A stretch of 64,000 nt of DNA. It comes from Mycolicibacterium sp. YH-1 (lineage in GTDB: Bacteria > Actinomycetota > Actinomycetes > Mycobacteriales > Mycobacteriaceae). Positions within the stretch are counted from its first letter, which is position 1. Each line of letters starts with the position of its first letter. The position numbers and the translations under genes were made by a program. Location of the stretch: positions 7,068,001 through 7,132,000 of the forward strand of contig NZ_CP092915.1 in assembly GCF_022557175.1 (NCBI RefSeq). Direction: 5' to 3'. Shown one piece after another: positions 34,148 through 42,931 of this stretch. The notes below the pieces were generated by a model. The model worked only from the letters and a program-made list of their open reading frames with translations, was not told where the DNA came from and searched no databases.

Positions 34148-34867
34148 CTAGACACGATTACGCGACAGCCCGCCATCGACATTGACGATCTGTCCGACGG
34201 CTGCACCGAGCTGACGCTGGCACAGCACTCCGATGACCCCGGCTACCTGTTCGACAGTGCCCACCTGGCCGGTGGGCGGGGTAAGACTCGAGCCGCCCGC
34301 GGCGGCGTCACACACTGCCCACTCCGAGTCGACGGCTCCGATCGCGACGGCGTTCACGCCCACCCCGAAGCCGCCGAAGTCGCGGGTCAGCGACTTCGTC
34401 AATGCGACGATGCCGCCGGCAGCGGCGGCGACCGCCGACAGCTCGGCACCGCCGATGTGCCAGCGCGATGTGGTCAGCACGATGCGACCACCGGTTCTGT
34501 TGTCCCGCATGTGCTCTGCCGCGGCCTGCGCGTAGAGGAAGCTGCCGGTCAGCGTCGCATCGACGTGGTCCCAGAACGCGTCCATGGTCTGGTCGTTCAG
34601 CGCGGCAACGTGGGGCAGCCCATGTGCGACGACCAACGCGTCGATCCCACCCATGAGTTCGGCTGCCTGTGCCACGGCACGGCGAACCTCGTGACGGTTG
34701 GTCGGGTCGGCCCACACGGTGAGCTTGCCCCCGTTCGCCTCGGACGCCTCACGGCTGCCCGCGCGCGTTCCGGTCGTGGTGGCGCCGCGGACGGTGAAGT
34801 ACTCGCGTACGGCGGCACCGAGCTGGGTGTCGACGCCGGTGATGAGAACCCGAGAGGTGTTGGACAT
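34148..34867 (-). CDS. SDR-family protein lacking the catalytic Tyr and Lys (cluster 1)
   Basis: A 239-residue Rossmann protein clearly of the SDR family (VNAVAIGAVDSE, then QIVNVDGGLSRN at the C-terminus). The glycine motif is TGVDTQLG with the middle Gly replaced by Gln, and the YxxxK motif reads V146-A-A-A-A150 when aligned through VALTKSL. Catalysis by the usual SDR mechanism is therefore unlikely; a structural or regulatory partner of the neighbouring SDR is possible. The corresponding gene of cluster 2 (54327–55091) keeps YSAAK. The start at 34867 is 2 bp after the preceding SDR. Confidence 0.85.
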   Translation of the reverse strand: MSNTSRVLITGVDTQLGAAVREYFTVRGATTTGTRAGSREASEANGGKLTVWADPTNRHEVRRAVAQAAELMGGIDALVVAHGLPHVAALNDQTMDAFWDHVDATLTGSFLYAQAAAEHMRDNRTGGRIVLTTSRWHIGGAELSAVAAAAGGIVALTKSLTRDFGGFGVGVNAVAIGAVDSEWAVCDAAAGGSSLTPPTGQVGTVEQVAGVIGVLCQRQLGAAVGQIVNVDGGLSRNRV

Positions 34868-34869
34868 CG

Positions 34870-35571
34870 TCAGATCACCGTTCCGCTGTTGACCGACAAC
34901 ACTTCTCCGCACAGGAACAGGTCCTCCTCAAGCAGCGCACGGACCAGCTCGGCCACCTCACCGGTATCGGCGATACGCCTGGCGGGCAGCGTCTCGACGA
35001 ACTGTGCGCCGCGTTCCCACGAGTCGGCAGGCAGTAGCGGCGTGTCACATGGCCCGGGCGCAACGGCGTTGACCAGGACCCCGTCGGCAGCCACTTCGAC
35101 GGCGATGCTGCGCAGCAGACTCAGCGCGGAACCCTTGGCGGCCGCGTAGTGAGAGTCGTTGCTGCCGCCGCCGATTGCGCGCTCAGAGGCGATTCCAACG
35201 ATGCGCCCACTGCGTCGCTTGCGCATGTCAGGCAGGACCGCGCGGCACACGTGGGCCAGACCGCCCACGTGCACGCGCAGCATCCGCTGCCACGCCGACG
35301 CCACGATGTCGAGTGCGGGAATCTCCTCGTAGTGCCCGGCGCAGACGACGGCTGCGTCGATCTGCCCGAAGGTGTTCTGCACGTGCTCGATTGCGTCTTT
35401 CACGGCCTGCTCGTCGGCGACGTCGGCGATCTGCCACAGGTCGGTGTCCGGTGCGGGCTCCCTCGAGATCGACGCGACGATCCAGCCGCGGTCTCGCAGC
35501 AGTGCCGCGATCGCGGCACCGATACCGCTACCGGCCCCGGTGATGACGGCGACGCGTTGACCGGCGCTCAT
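34870..35571 (-). CDS. SDR-family oxidoreductase (cluster 1)
   Basis: This 233-residue dehydrogenase has an intact TGAGSGIG cofactor motif near residue 11 and an intact catalytic pair in SHYAAAKGSAL, with SERAIGGGSND carrying the serine region. It ends CGEVLSVNSGTVI, like its cluster 2 counterpart (VNVNSGAVI). It probably oxidises an alcohol or reduces a ketone in the pathway. The ATG at 35571 overlaps the permease stop by 4 bp. Confidence 0.9.
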   Translation of the reverse strand: MSAGQRVAVITGAGSGIGAAIAALLRDRGWIVASISREPAPDTDLWQIADVADEQAVKDAIEHVQNTFGQIDAAVVCAGHYEEIPALDIVASAWQRMLRVHVGGLAHVCRAVLPDMRKRRSGRIVGIASERAIGGGSNDSHYAAAKGSALSLLRSIAVEVAADGVLVNAVAPGPCDTPLLPADSWERGAQFVETLPARRIADTGEVAELVRALLEEDLFLCGEVLSVNSGTVI

Positions 35572-37028
35572 ACGGGCTCGCTCACGGGTTCGTCGGCGGG
35601 CTCGGTGGCCTCGCCGGGCCTGCGCTGCCCCACCTTGATCGTTTTCACGATGACCGCGCCCAGCAGGAGGATCACGCCCATCGCGACGAAGAACGCCCAG
35701 TTGATGTACCACGACTCGGATACGGTGCGCGGCCAGACGATGTTGACGAACTCGAAACCGACCCACAGCACGGCGAGGACCGCCACCGGTGTGCCGAACC
35801 TGCCAAGGTTCCATGGTCCCGGCACCCACTTGCCCCGCAGGCGCGCAACCAGTCCGGTCACCAGGGGGAACAGGAATGCCAGGTAGTAGCCGCCGGCGGT
35901 GAACGTCACCAGGACCGAGTAGACGTCGGTTGCCGAGATCAGGTACACGCAGGCGCCGATGACGGTGGTCACCAGGATCGCCCGGACCGGCTGTGCCTCG
36001 GCCTTGGACAGCTTGACCAGGATCCGCGACCCCGGCAACACCTCGTCACGGGCGAAGGACCAGATGACCCGCGAGGCCGACGCCTGCAGCGCCAGGAAGC
36101 TGGCAAGGAAGCCGACGACGAAGGCCAGCAGGATCGGCTTGACTGCCGATTCGCCCAGTGCGCTGCCGAGCACATAGCTCACGGGGTCGGAGACCTCGCC
36201 GGAACGGATCTTGTCGAAGTCGGGCACGGCCAGCGTGACCGCCAAGGACGCATAGGCGATGACGATGGCGATGAAGCTGACCGCGAAGAGCATGGCCTTC
36301 GGGACGTTGCGTTGCGGTTCCTTGATCTCCTCGGCGATGGCTCCTGCGCTCTCGAAGCCCAGGATGGACCAACCGGTGAACGCCAGAGCGGCCAGGAACG
36401 GTCCGGAGACGAAGGCCCACGTCCATCCGCTGGTGGCGTCGAAGCCCTGCAGGATCACGTCGAGCCCGTGGTGGCGATGGAAGATGAGCAGGTAGGTGCC
36501 CAGACCCACCGAGGCGACGATCTCGGCGATGATACTGCCGACCATGAGGGCCTTCAGGAAGCCGCGGCCAAGGATGTTGGCGCCGGTTCCGGCGAGCAGG
36601 ATCAGCAGCGCGACGACGCTCTGCTGGACCGCGGTGGGCGCCTCGATCCCGATCAACTGGGCCAGGAAGCCGGCACCACCGTAGGCGACGGTGGCCATGA
36701 TGATGACCAGCGCCCAGGTGTAGATCCAGCCGGCGAACCATCCGGCCACCTCGCCTGCCAGCCGCTTCGTCCACTGGTAGATCGAGCCCTCGAACGGCCA
36801 GCGTGACACCAGTTCGGAGAACGCCAGCGCGACGACGAACTGTCCGGCGCCGACGATGACGAAGGTCCACCAGAACCCGGGGCCTGCCGCGGCCAGCGAC
36901 AATCCGTAAATGCCGTACATCGCAACGATCGGCGAGATGAACGCGAATGCAAACGCGAACGCCGACCACAGCGAGAACTCTCGCTTCAATTCCCCAGGCG
37001 CGGAATCTATTTGACCACTGGTCGCCAT
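35568..37028 (-). CDS. APC-superfamily amino acid/amine permease (cluster 1)
   Basis: A 486-residue, 12-helix transporter. The N-terminus has the APC motif REFSLWSAFAFAFAFISPIV and EGSIYQWTKRLAG, followed by the GFESAGAIAEEIKEPQRNVP loop characteristic of amino acid/polyamine permeases of the BAT1/GabP-like type. It is the first gene of the unit and imports its substrate across the inner membrane. The ATG at 37028 has an AAAGGCGG ribosome-binding site; longer frames reach 37139. It is close to the permease of cluster 2 (55779–57260). Confidence 0.92.
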   Translation of the reverse strand: MATSGQIDSAPGELKREFSLWSAFAFAFAFISPIVAMYGIYGLSLAAAGPGFWWTFVIVGAGQFVVALAFSELVSRWPFEGSIYQWTKRLAGEVAGWFAGWIYTWALVIIMATVAYGGAGFLAQLIGIEAPTAVQQSVVALLILLAGTGANILGRGFLKALMVGSIIAEIVASVGLGTYLLIFHRHHGLDVILQGFDATSGWTWAFVSGPFLAALAFTGWSILGFESAGAIAEEIKEPQRNVPKAMLFAVSFIAIVIAYASLAVTLAVPDFDKIRSGEVSDPVSYVLGSALGESAVKPILLAFVVGFLASFLALQASASRVIWSFARDEVLPGSRILVKLSKAEAQPVRAILVTTVIGACVYLISATDVYSVLVTFTAGGYYLAFLFPLVTGLVARLRGKWVPGPWNLGRFGTPVAVLAVLWVGFEFVNIVWPRTVSESWYINWAFFVAMGVILLLGAVIVKTIKVGQRRPGEATEPADEPVSEPV

Positions 37029-37238
37029 CTGGACCGCCTTTCGGTGCTGCATGGACACGGAAGTATGGACATGTGACTCCCGGCGGCGCACCCCCGTTGG
37101 CGAATGCCGGGTTGCACGCACAGTCACGCGGCCCGGCACTGTAGAGAACTACAGCCCTGCACGCCCGGGGCCGACGAGGTGGTTGCGTGGCCCATAGACT
37201 CGCGGCGCCAATTCGAGAACCGACAGGACGAGGGTGTC

Positions 37239-38342
37239 GTGCGCGACAACGATGAGATCGCCGCCTTCCTGGCGGCGCTGGAGGAGCGGCTGGCCGTCTC
37301 CGTCACGGCTGCCGTGGTCGAGCCCATGCGGGTTATCGACGAGCACCTGGACGTCGTCGCGCAGCTGGGCATGTCCGCCGTGACAGCGGGCGGTAAGCGG
37401 CTTCGGCCGCGGTTTGCCTACTGGGCGTGGCGGGTGGCCGACCAGAGTGGCGCGGACACCGGCCCGATCGTCCGGCTGGCGGCGTCACTGGAGATTCTGC
37501 ACGCGGCCATCCTGGTGCACGACGACATCGTCGACGGTTCGGAACTTCGCCGCGGCCAGCCGTCGGTGCGCGCATCACTGGCGGGGCAGCACCGCGACCA
37601 GGGCTGGTCGGGTGATCCTGTCGAGTTCGGCGATCACACCGCGTTGCTGGTGGGCGACCTGCTGTGGTCGGCAGCCCACGATGAGTTCGACGATGCGGTG
37701 TCAGGGCTTCCACCTGCCCGCCAGCGCGCCATGTCTCGCGTCGTCCAGTCCATGCGGGTCGAGGTGATCTCCGGTCAGCTGCTGGAACTGCGTGCGCAGG
37801 CCGGTCACCGGTACGACGCCACGACGGCCAGCCAGATTCGGCGCTACAAGACCAGCGCCTACACGGTCGAGCGCCCCGTCGAGCTGGGCCTCGGTCTCGC
37901 TGGATCGGCCTCGCCGGCGACGACCCAGACCCTCAACGACTACGCCCGCGCGGTGGGGCATGCCTTCCAACTGCGCGACGATCTCGCCGATCTGTTCGGC
38001 TCGACCGAGACCAGTGGAAAGAGTGCGGGTGATGACATCCGCTCCGGCAAGCCAACCGAGCTGCTGGGGATGGCCGTGGAGCTGGCCACCGGATCGGATG
38101 CGCGGACACTGTCGGGTGCTGTCGGCGACGCCGCTGCTGACCCGGCTGCGATCGCCGAGGTGCGACGCATCATGTTGGGTTGCGGCGCAGCGGATCACGT
38201 CATGCGGCGGATAGCCGAGCTGGTCGCGGTCGCGGACCAGGCGATCGCGAATCTCGCCCAATCCGCTGACCCGTCCCCGCATTCAGCGCTGCGAGAACTG
38301 CTGGCCGAATGCACCGACGTGTCCTTCATGCCGCCTGTTTGA
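37239..38342 (+). CDS. Polyprenyl (geranylgeranyl-type) diphosphate synthase
   Basis: This 367-residue all-helical prenyltransferase condenses isopentenyl diphosphate with an allylic diphosphate. The first Asp-rich motif is DDIVD (95–99, in ILVHDDIVDGSELRRG), the second DDLAD (247–251), and GGKRLRP is at 51–57. The sequence resembles mycobacterial IdsA/IdsB-type short-chain synthases. The GTG at 37239 is chosen from the alignment; the frame is open further upstream. It is divergent from the permease, with no terpene cyclase nearby, so it probably serves general isoprenoid supply. Confidence 0.9.
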   Translation: MRDNDEIAAFLAALEERLAVSVTAAVVEPMRVIDEHLDVVAQLGMSAVTAGGKRLRPRFAYWAWRVADQSGADTGPIVRLAASLEILHAAILVHDDIVDGSELRRGQPSVRASLAGQHRDQGWSGDPVEFGDHTALLVGDLLWSAAHDEFDDAVSGLPPARQRAMSRVVQSMRVEVISGQLLELRAQAGHRYDATTASQIRRYKTSAYTVERPVELGLGLAGSASPATTQTLNDYARAVGHAFQLRDDLADLFGSTETSGKSAGDDIRSGKPTELLGMAVELATGSDARTLSGAVGDAAADPAAIAEVRRIMLGCGAADHVMRRIAELVAVADQAIANLAQSADPSPHSALRELLAECTDVSFMPPV

Positions 38343-38473
38343 CCCACGGGATCGCCGTCGCCATCAGGCGAATCTGTGGATTGCGCTAGGAAACGCGCCC
38401 CGGCGGCCCACTCCCCTTCACCTCATGTGGCCACAGTCAGATCCTGGCATCGGGCACGACGGGGAAGGGGCCG

Positions 38474-38782
38474 ATGATGTCGACGGAATGGATTTGGCTG
38501 ATCATCACACTGGCGGTGGCGGGGGTCATCGCGGGTGTACTCATATCGGTGGGGCGGGTCCGCCGGCGAGACGCCGAGGACCCGCAGGCCGCGTACCTTC
38601 GGCACGCCAGGGCGCTGCGTTCGGCAAGCCGGAATCGGTTGGCAGTCAACATCTCCGACGACATCTGGGATGCCGGGGCAACGACCGCCACGACGTCGCG
38701 GAGCACGAGGGCGACGGCCGCAGGCACCGCGGTGTTCATGAGCGCCTGCGGGGGGTGTGGTGGCTGTGGCTGCGGCGGCTAG
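38474..38782 (+). CDS. Small membrane protein with Cys/Gly-rich C-terminus
   Basis: The 102-residue protein has a transmembrane helix at about 7–28, a basic juxtamembrane RVRRRD, a helical cytoplasmic part, and ends in SACGGCGGCGCGG with four closely spaced cysteines. Gly/Cys-rich tails of this type occur in TIGR04222-like membrane proteins. Its end overlaps the next gene by 26 bp, indicating coupling. The tail might bind metal or be a processing signal; neither is shown. Confidence 0.6.
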   Translation: MMSTEWIWLIITLAVAGVIAGVLISVGRVRRRDAEDPQAAYLRHARALRSASRNRLAVNISDDIWDAGATTATTSRSTRATAAGTAVFMSACGGCGGCGCGG

Positions 38783-39272
38783 CGATTTCCACCGGTCATC
38801 CGCCGCGGTGGCAGTTCTCGACCTTCCGCCTGCCGTGTTCAAGACGTGCCCGTGGGAGCCGCGCGCACTGATCGAGAAGGGCCTGAGGCAATGGCTGAGA
38901 TGCTGCGCCGCCGCATTGCGCGACGATCAGGTGATCGGGATGCCGTCGCACGCGGTGGACGAGGCCTGGCACGGCCTGATCCTGTGCACCGCGCGGTATC
39001 AGGCGTTCTGCGATGAGGCCTACGGCCGGTTCATGCATCACCACCCAGTCGGCGGCGCACCGGCGGAAGTCGAGGCGGTCGCGGACCCCATGTCCGAACA
39101 GCTCCGCAGGACCGTCATTGCGTGGTCGCTGGTCGCATCCCCGGGCGAGCGGTGTGTCCTGTGGGATATCGACCACCGCGTCGGCGTGGATCGCCCGTGG
39201 GGCCTGCCGCTCGACCGGGTCGCCGAGATCGAGGAGGCACTCGCCGGTCGGACCATTGCGGCGACCAGGTAG
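38757..39272 (+). CDS. Glycine-rich-domain-protein-like (DUF1399-type) protein
   Basis: The 171-residue protein contains IGMPSHAVDEAWHGLILCTA followed by RYQAFCDEAYG, the hallmark of the GRDP/DUF1399 family. The His/Trp motif and a preceding LRQWLRCCAAAL helix are typical. GTG codons at 38757 or 38808 could start it. Coupled to the Cys/Gly-tailed membrane protein upstream. The family has no firm biochemical function. Confidence 0.7.
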   Translation: MVAVAAAASDFHRSSAAVAVLDLPPAVFKTCPWEPRALIEKGLRQWLRCCAAALRDDQVIGMPSHAVDEAWHGLILCTARYQAFCDEAYGRFMHHHPVGGAPAEVEAVADPMSEQLRRTVIAWSLVASPGERCVLWDIDHRVGVDRPWGLPLDRVAEIEEALAGRTIAATR

Positions 39273-39275
39273 GGC

Positions 39276-39380
39276 GACCTCGGAGTCCGCTTCACCCAGA
39301 AGCCCACGAACATGGGCCCGGTGACGACGGCGGTCCTCGACGACACGTGCGGCAACCTGATCCAGATTCAGGCCACCTGA
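39276..39380 (+). pseudogene. C-terminal fragment of a VOC (glyoxalase-fold) protein
   Basis: The frame reads DLGVRFTQKPTNMGPVTTAV, then LDDTCGNLIQIQAT and a stop. This matches the last βαβββ unit of VOC proteins, including the metal-ligand region DxxGNxIQI, but nothing upstream encodes the rest. Confidence 0.55.
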
Positions 39381-39393
39381 CCCTTCGGCGCGT

Positions 39394-40578
39394 TCAGCGC
39401 GGGCCCGGCTTAGCAGTCAACTGTCGGATCGTGTGGGCCTCGTGGTCCCGATAGGGCCGTCCGTCAGGTTGCAGGAGGTCGTGAAACCACTCCCGAGGCG
39501 GCGCCGTGTAGGGGCGGGCCCACGAGTCCCATGGCAGAAACGTCTGTGTCTTCCCCGCCACCAGACCCCAGTTGTAGGCGCCGACGTTGTGCCGCTTCGC
39601 GATGGGCAGGATTCCCTCGATGGAGCTGCCCTTGGTCCGGGCCATGTACTCGGTGCACAGCATCGGTCGCCGCAGCGGAGCGAGTTCGGCGATGCGTGCC
39701 TCGAACTCGGGCGGTGCGGCGTAGCTGTGAAAGGTGATCACGTCGGAGTTCTCGAGTTGAATCCGCACGACGTCGCTGCGACGCCCGGGGTCTCCCCAGG
39801 GCCCCTCCCAGACGCCACTGGTCAGCGGTTGAACGGGATCGGCTGAGCGCGCCCACTTGAACACATGGGGCAGTAGCGACGCGACGAGTTGCGGTTTGTC
39901 CTGCCGCTCGACCTTGCGGTACTCGCTCGCGGGATTGTCGGGCTCATTCCACAGGTCCCAGCCCAGGACGCGGTCATCGTTGCGGAAGAGGTCGATAACG
40001 CCGACCACGTAGTCGTACAGGATGGCGAGGTAACCCGGGTTGTCGAGCTTCGCCGCCCCCGGGCTCTGCACCCAGCCGGAGTTGTGCACTCCGGGTCGGG
40101 GCGCGGGCTGTAGGCCCAGCCTGGGAATCGGATTCCAACAGGAGTCGAAGAAGACGAAGAGCGGTTTGATGCCGCGATGCGCCGCGATGTCGACGAACTG
40201 TGCGAGCCGACGTTGAAAGCCCGAGCGATCCTGGGCCCAGAGCAGGTCGTGGAGAAAGACCCTCACGGTGTTGAATCCGAGCTGCTGCGCCGCTCGCAAC
40301 TCGGTGTTGATGCGCTGCGGGTCAAACGTGCCGGCCTGAAACATCTCGAGCTGATTGACCGCGTTCGAGGTGATGTAGTTCGCGCCGACGAGCCAGCCCT
40401 GCTCTCGATACCAGTCGTTGGCGCGTTCGATCGACCACCGGGCGGGCGCGGCAGACGCGCGGGGTGCGTTGGCCAGCGCCGTGCCCGCTGCTGCCAGGAG
40501 CGGCAGCTTGAGCGTGGTTCGACGCCGGACGTGGTCGCCCCGGTCTCCCCTGGCGATGTGTCTGGGGTTGCGTAACAA
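39394..40578 (-). CDS. Exported glycoside hydrolase, GH5/cellulase-like
   Basis: A (β/α)8-barrel hydrolase of about 394 residues. The acid/base glutamate is in GWDLWNEPDNP and the candidate nucleophile glutamate in PMLCTEYMART, with NTVRVFLHDLLW and DVITFHSY as barrel strands. The N-terminus carries RRRTTLKLPLLAAAGTALA and an Ala-x-Ala site, a Tat-like export signal. The TTG at 40578 with a GAAGGA ribosome-binding site is the likely start; an ATG frame extends to 40644. A plant or own-glucan β-glycan substrate is possible. Confidence 0.82.
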   Translation of the reverse strand: MLRNPRHIARGDRGDHVRRRTTLKLPLLAAAGTALANAPRASAAPARWSIERANDWYREQGWLVGANYITSNAVNQLEMFQAGTFDPQRINTELRAAQQLGFNTVRVFLHDLLWAQDRSGFQRRLAQFVDIAAHRGIKPLFVFFDSCWNPIPRLGLQPAPRPGVHNSGWVQSPGAAKLDNPGYLAILYDYVVGVIDLFRNDDRVLGWDLWNEPDNPASEYRKVERQDKPQLVASLLPHVFKWARSADPVQPLTSGVWEGPWGDPGRRSDVVRIQLENSDVITFHSYAAPPEFEARIAELAPLRRPMLCTEYMARTKGSSIEGILPIAKRHNVGAYNWGLVAGKTQTFLPWDSWARPYTAPPREWFHDLLQPDGRPYRDHEAHTIRQLTAKPGPR

Positions 40579-40747
40579 GGTGCAATCCTTCGAGTTTGGG
40601 ATCGGTGCTCCATCGCCGCCATGCGTACCCATCCGCGGCCACATCTACAACCGGGCGTCCTGTGCGGCATCACACACGGCCGAAATTGCCGTCAAGACCT
40701 GGTGCACCCGTACGGGATACTGAGGACATGGCGGCGGTCGGTGGCCG

Positions 40748-42277
40748 ATGAGCGCACTCGACGGGTTCTACGCGGCGTGGAACAGCGCACGAGAGACGTT
40801 CGGGGTGGGCACGCCTGCTGGCGGCGCCCGGTTCGATGCCAGCGCCACGTTGCGCCAGCTCGGCGCCCAGGTGGCAGCGGCGGCGCCGGGATCGCACTGG
40901 TCAGGTAGCGCGGCGACGGCGTACGACAGGAGAAACACCGAGCACCGCATAATGTTCGACCGGCTGGCCGAGCTCGACAGGCAGCTGGGTGCGCACGTCG
41001 ATCGGGCGGCAGGCGTCGTCGCCAACGGTCGCCACAATCTGGACGGCGTGCGCCAGTGGGTGACTGATGCCGCCGCGAGTGTGCCGCCGGGCAGGCAACG
41101 CGAGACCGTGCTCACGCAGATCGCCAGCCGAGGGCTCGAACAGCTCAGCGGTGTGGTCCGGAGTGCCAATGCGGAGCTGAACACCATCGCCGAATCGCTG
41201 AAGGGTCTCAAGAGCGAGTACGACGCCCTCACGTCCAAGGAGTCGCCAGCGCCCCCGGGGGAGGACGAACCCGCAGGCGACGACGCGGGCGCCGACAAGA
41301 CCGACATGTCCTCGGGGGACATCGAGGCGATCGACCGGGCGAACCGCGAGCGATTGGCCGAGATGCTGCATGAGTACCAGCAGCTTCCCGACGGACAGGT
41401 GAAGACCGATCGGCTCGCCGACATCGCCGCGATCCAGGACGCCCTCAAGGTCCCCGATTCTCATCTGGTCTACCTGGAGAAACCGGACGACCCCTCCCAG
41501 ATGATCCCCGCGGCCACCTCCGTGGGGGATCCGTTCACGGCCGATCACGTGTCGGTGTCGGTACCGGGCGTTTCCAGCACCACGCGCGGGGCGATCGAGG
41601 GCATGACACGCGAGGCCGCAGACCTTCGCCAGGAGGCAGCGGCCGTCGCCGCCAGGGTCGGCGAGAGCACGAACCTGGCCACCGTCGCCTGGGTCGGGTA
41701 TCAGCCCCCACCCAGTCTGACCTCGGCGGAGGTGCTCACCGACGACCTCGCCCAGGCGGGCGCACCTAAGCTGACGTCCTTCCTGCAGAACCTCGACTCC
41801 GCGTCCCACAACCCGGATCAGACCACGGCGTTGTTCGCACACTCCTACGGCTCGCTGACCTCAGGCATCGCCCTGCAGGACGGCGCCAGCGCCTATGTCG
41901 AGAACGCGGTGATGTACGGGTCGCCGGGTTTCCAGGCCTCATCGACGGCTGACCTGGGCATGCGCGATGACAACTTCTGGGTGATGAGCGCCCCCGACGA
42001 CCCGATCAATCCAGTAGGGGCGCTTGCACCCCTACATGGCTGGGGTTCCAATCCCAACGACGTCATCAACGAGGGCGACGCGACACCCCGCTACCGATTC
42101 CCGCATCTGGAAACCGAGGCGGGCTCGACACCCATACCCGACTATGAGTACAAGACTGAAGCCAAGGGCCACTCGGACTACCCTCGCGATGCAGGCGAGC
42201 GGATGACCGGGTACAACCTGGCGACGATCCTGCTCGATCGACCCGACCTCGCCGTGACGGAGACCCCGATCTCATGA
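40748..42277 (+). CDS. Rv2542-like α/β-hydrolase (DUF1023-type) with ESX-like N-terminal helices
   Basis: The 509-residue protein has an N-terminal helical hairpin like ESX/Esp substrates, with the WxG-like turn HWSGSAATAYDR near residue 50. A linker rich in Asp/Glu/Pro (about 165–195) leads to a DUF1023-type α/β hydrolase with VAWVGYQPPP, the nucleophile elbow ALFAHSYGS and a late GHSDY histidine. It overlaps an LppA-like lipoprotein gene by 4 bp, the same neighbourhood as Rv2542–lppA in M. tuberculosis. Likely exported, perhaps by a type VII system, and cleaves an ester; both points are inferred. Confidence 0.82.
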   Translation: MSALDGFYAAWNSARETFGVGTPAGGARFDASATLRQLGAQVAAAAPGSHWSGSAATAYDRRNTEHRIMFDRLAELDRQLGAHVDRAAGVVANGRHNLDGVRQWVTDAAASVPPGRQRETVLTQIASRGLEQLSGVVRSANAELNTIAESLKGLKSEYDALTSKESPAPPGEDEPAGDDAGADKTDMSSGDIEAIDRANRERLAEMLHEYQQLPDGQVKTDRLADIAAIQDALKVPDSHLVYLEKPDDPSQMIPAATSVGDPFTADHVSVSVPGVSSTTRGAIEGMTREAADLRQEAAAVAARVGESTNLATVAWVGYQPPPSLTSAEVLTDDLAQAGAPKLTSFLQNLDSASHNPDQTTALFAHSYGSLTSGIALQDGASAYVENAVMYGSPGFQASSTADLGMRDDNFWVMSAPDDPINPVGALAPLHGWGSNPNDVINEGDATPRYRFPHLETEAGSTPIPDYEYKTEAKGHSDYPRDAGERMTGYNLATILLDRPDLAVTETPIS

Positions 42278-42921
42278 CCGATGAACGACAGAAGCGCATC
42301 TGGCGGCGACTCGTGACGGTACCGCTGATCGGAATGCTGACACTTCTCATAGGTGGGTGCATCTTGAACGACAACCCGCACGAGTCGACGACCGTCAAGG
42401 GCGACGACGCGATCACGTTGATCGACCGTATGCGCGACAAGGGATCGTTTGAGGATGCGCGGCAACGCCTCAACGCCACCGCCAGGATCATCGGAGACCG
42501 TATCGCCGCGGCCGTCGCGGGCCAGACCTGGCGCTTCACAGATGACCCCAATCTGCAGAGGATGAACCGCGAGGGTTCCTCGTGCGACAAGCTGACCGGT
42601 GACATCGCCCGGCGGCCCCACGCCGACACCGTCGCGTTCGGCAGGACGTTCACCGCAGCCGAGTTCACGATCGCCGCAGGCATCGTGCGTGAGGAGGCCG
42701 CCCCCTATGGGGCAGTCGGCGACTCGTCGTTGTTCGACGAGCAGACCAAGCGTGACTACAACGTGGCTGGCAACGGCTACGAGTTCAACATCGGGCAGAT
42801 CACCTTCGCCACGCTCAACATCACCGGGGACTGCTTCCTGATGCAGAGGGTCCTGGACCTCCCCGCCGGGCAGCTGCCGCCCGAACCACCGATCGTGCCT
42901 GAGCCCGCGCCAAGCCCCTAG
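42274..42921 (+). CDS. lppA: LppA/LppB-family lipoprotein
   Basis: This 215-residue lipoprotein has a signal ending in [10 protein letters not shown] (lipidated Cys near 29). The mature sequence matches mycobacterial LppA/Lpp[62 protein letters not shown] and [20 protein letters not shown]. It is translationally coupled (ATGA) to the Rv2542-like hydrolase, suggesting a surface complex. The molecular function of LppA is not known. Confidence 0.9.
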   Translation: MTDERQKRIWRRLVTVPLIGMLTLLIGGCILNDNPHESTTVKGDDAITLIDRMRDKGSFEDARQRLNATARIIGDRIAAAVAGQTWRFTDDPNLQRMNREGSSCDKLTGDIARRPHADTVAFGRTFTAAEFTIAAGIVREEAAPYGAVGDSSLFDEQTKRDYNVAGNGYEFNIGQITFATLNITGDCFLMQRVLDLPAGQLPPEPPIVPEPAPSP

Positions 42922-42931
42922 TGTTGCGTCG

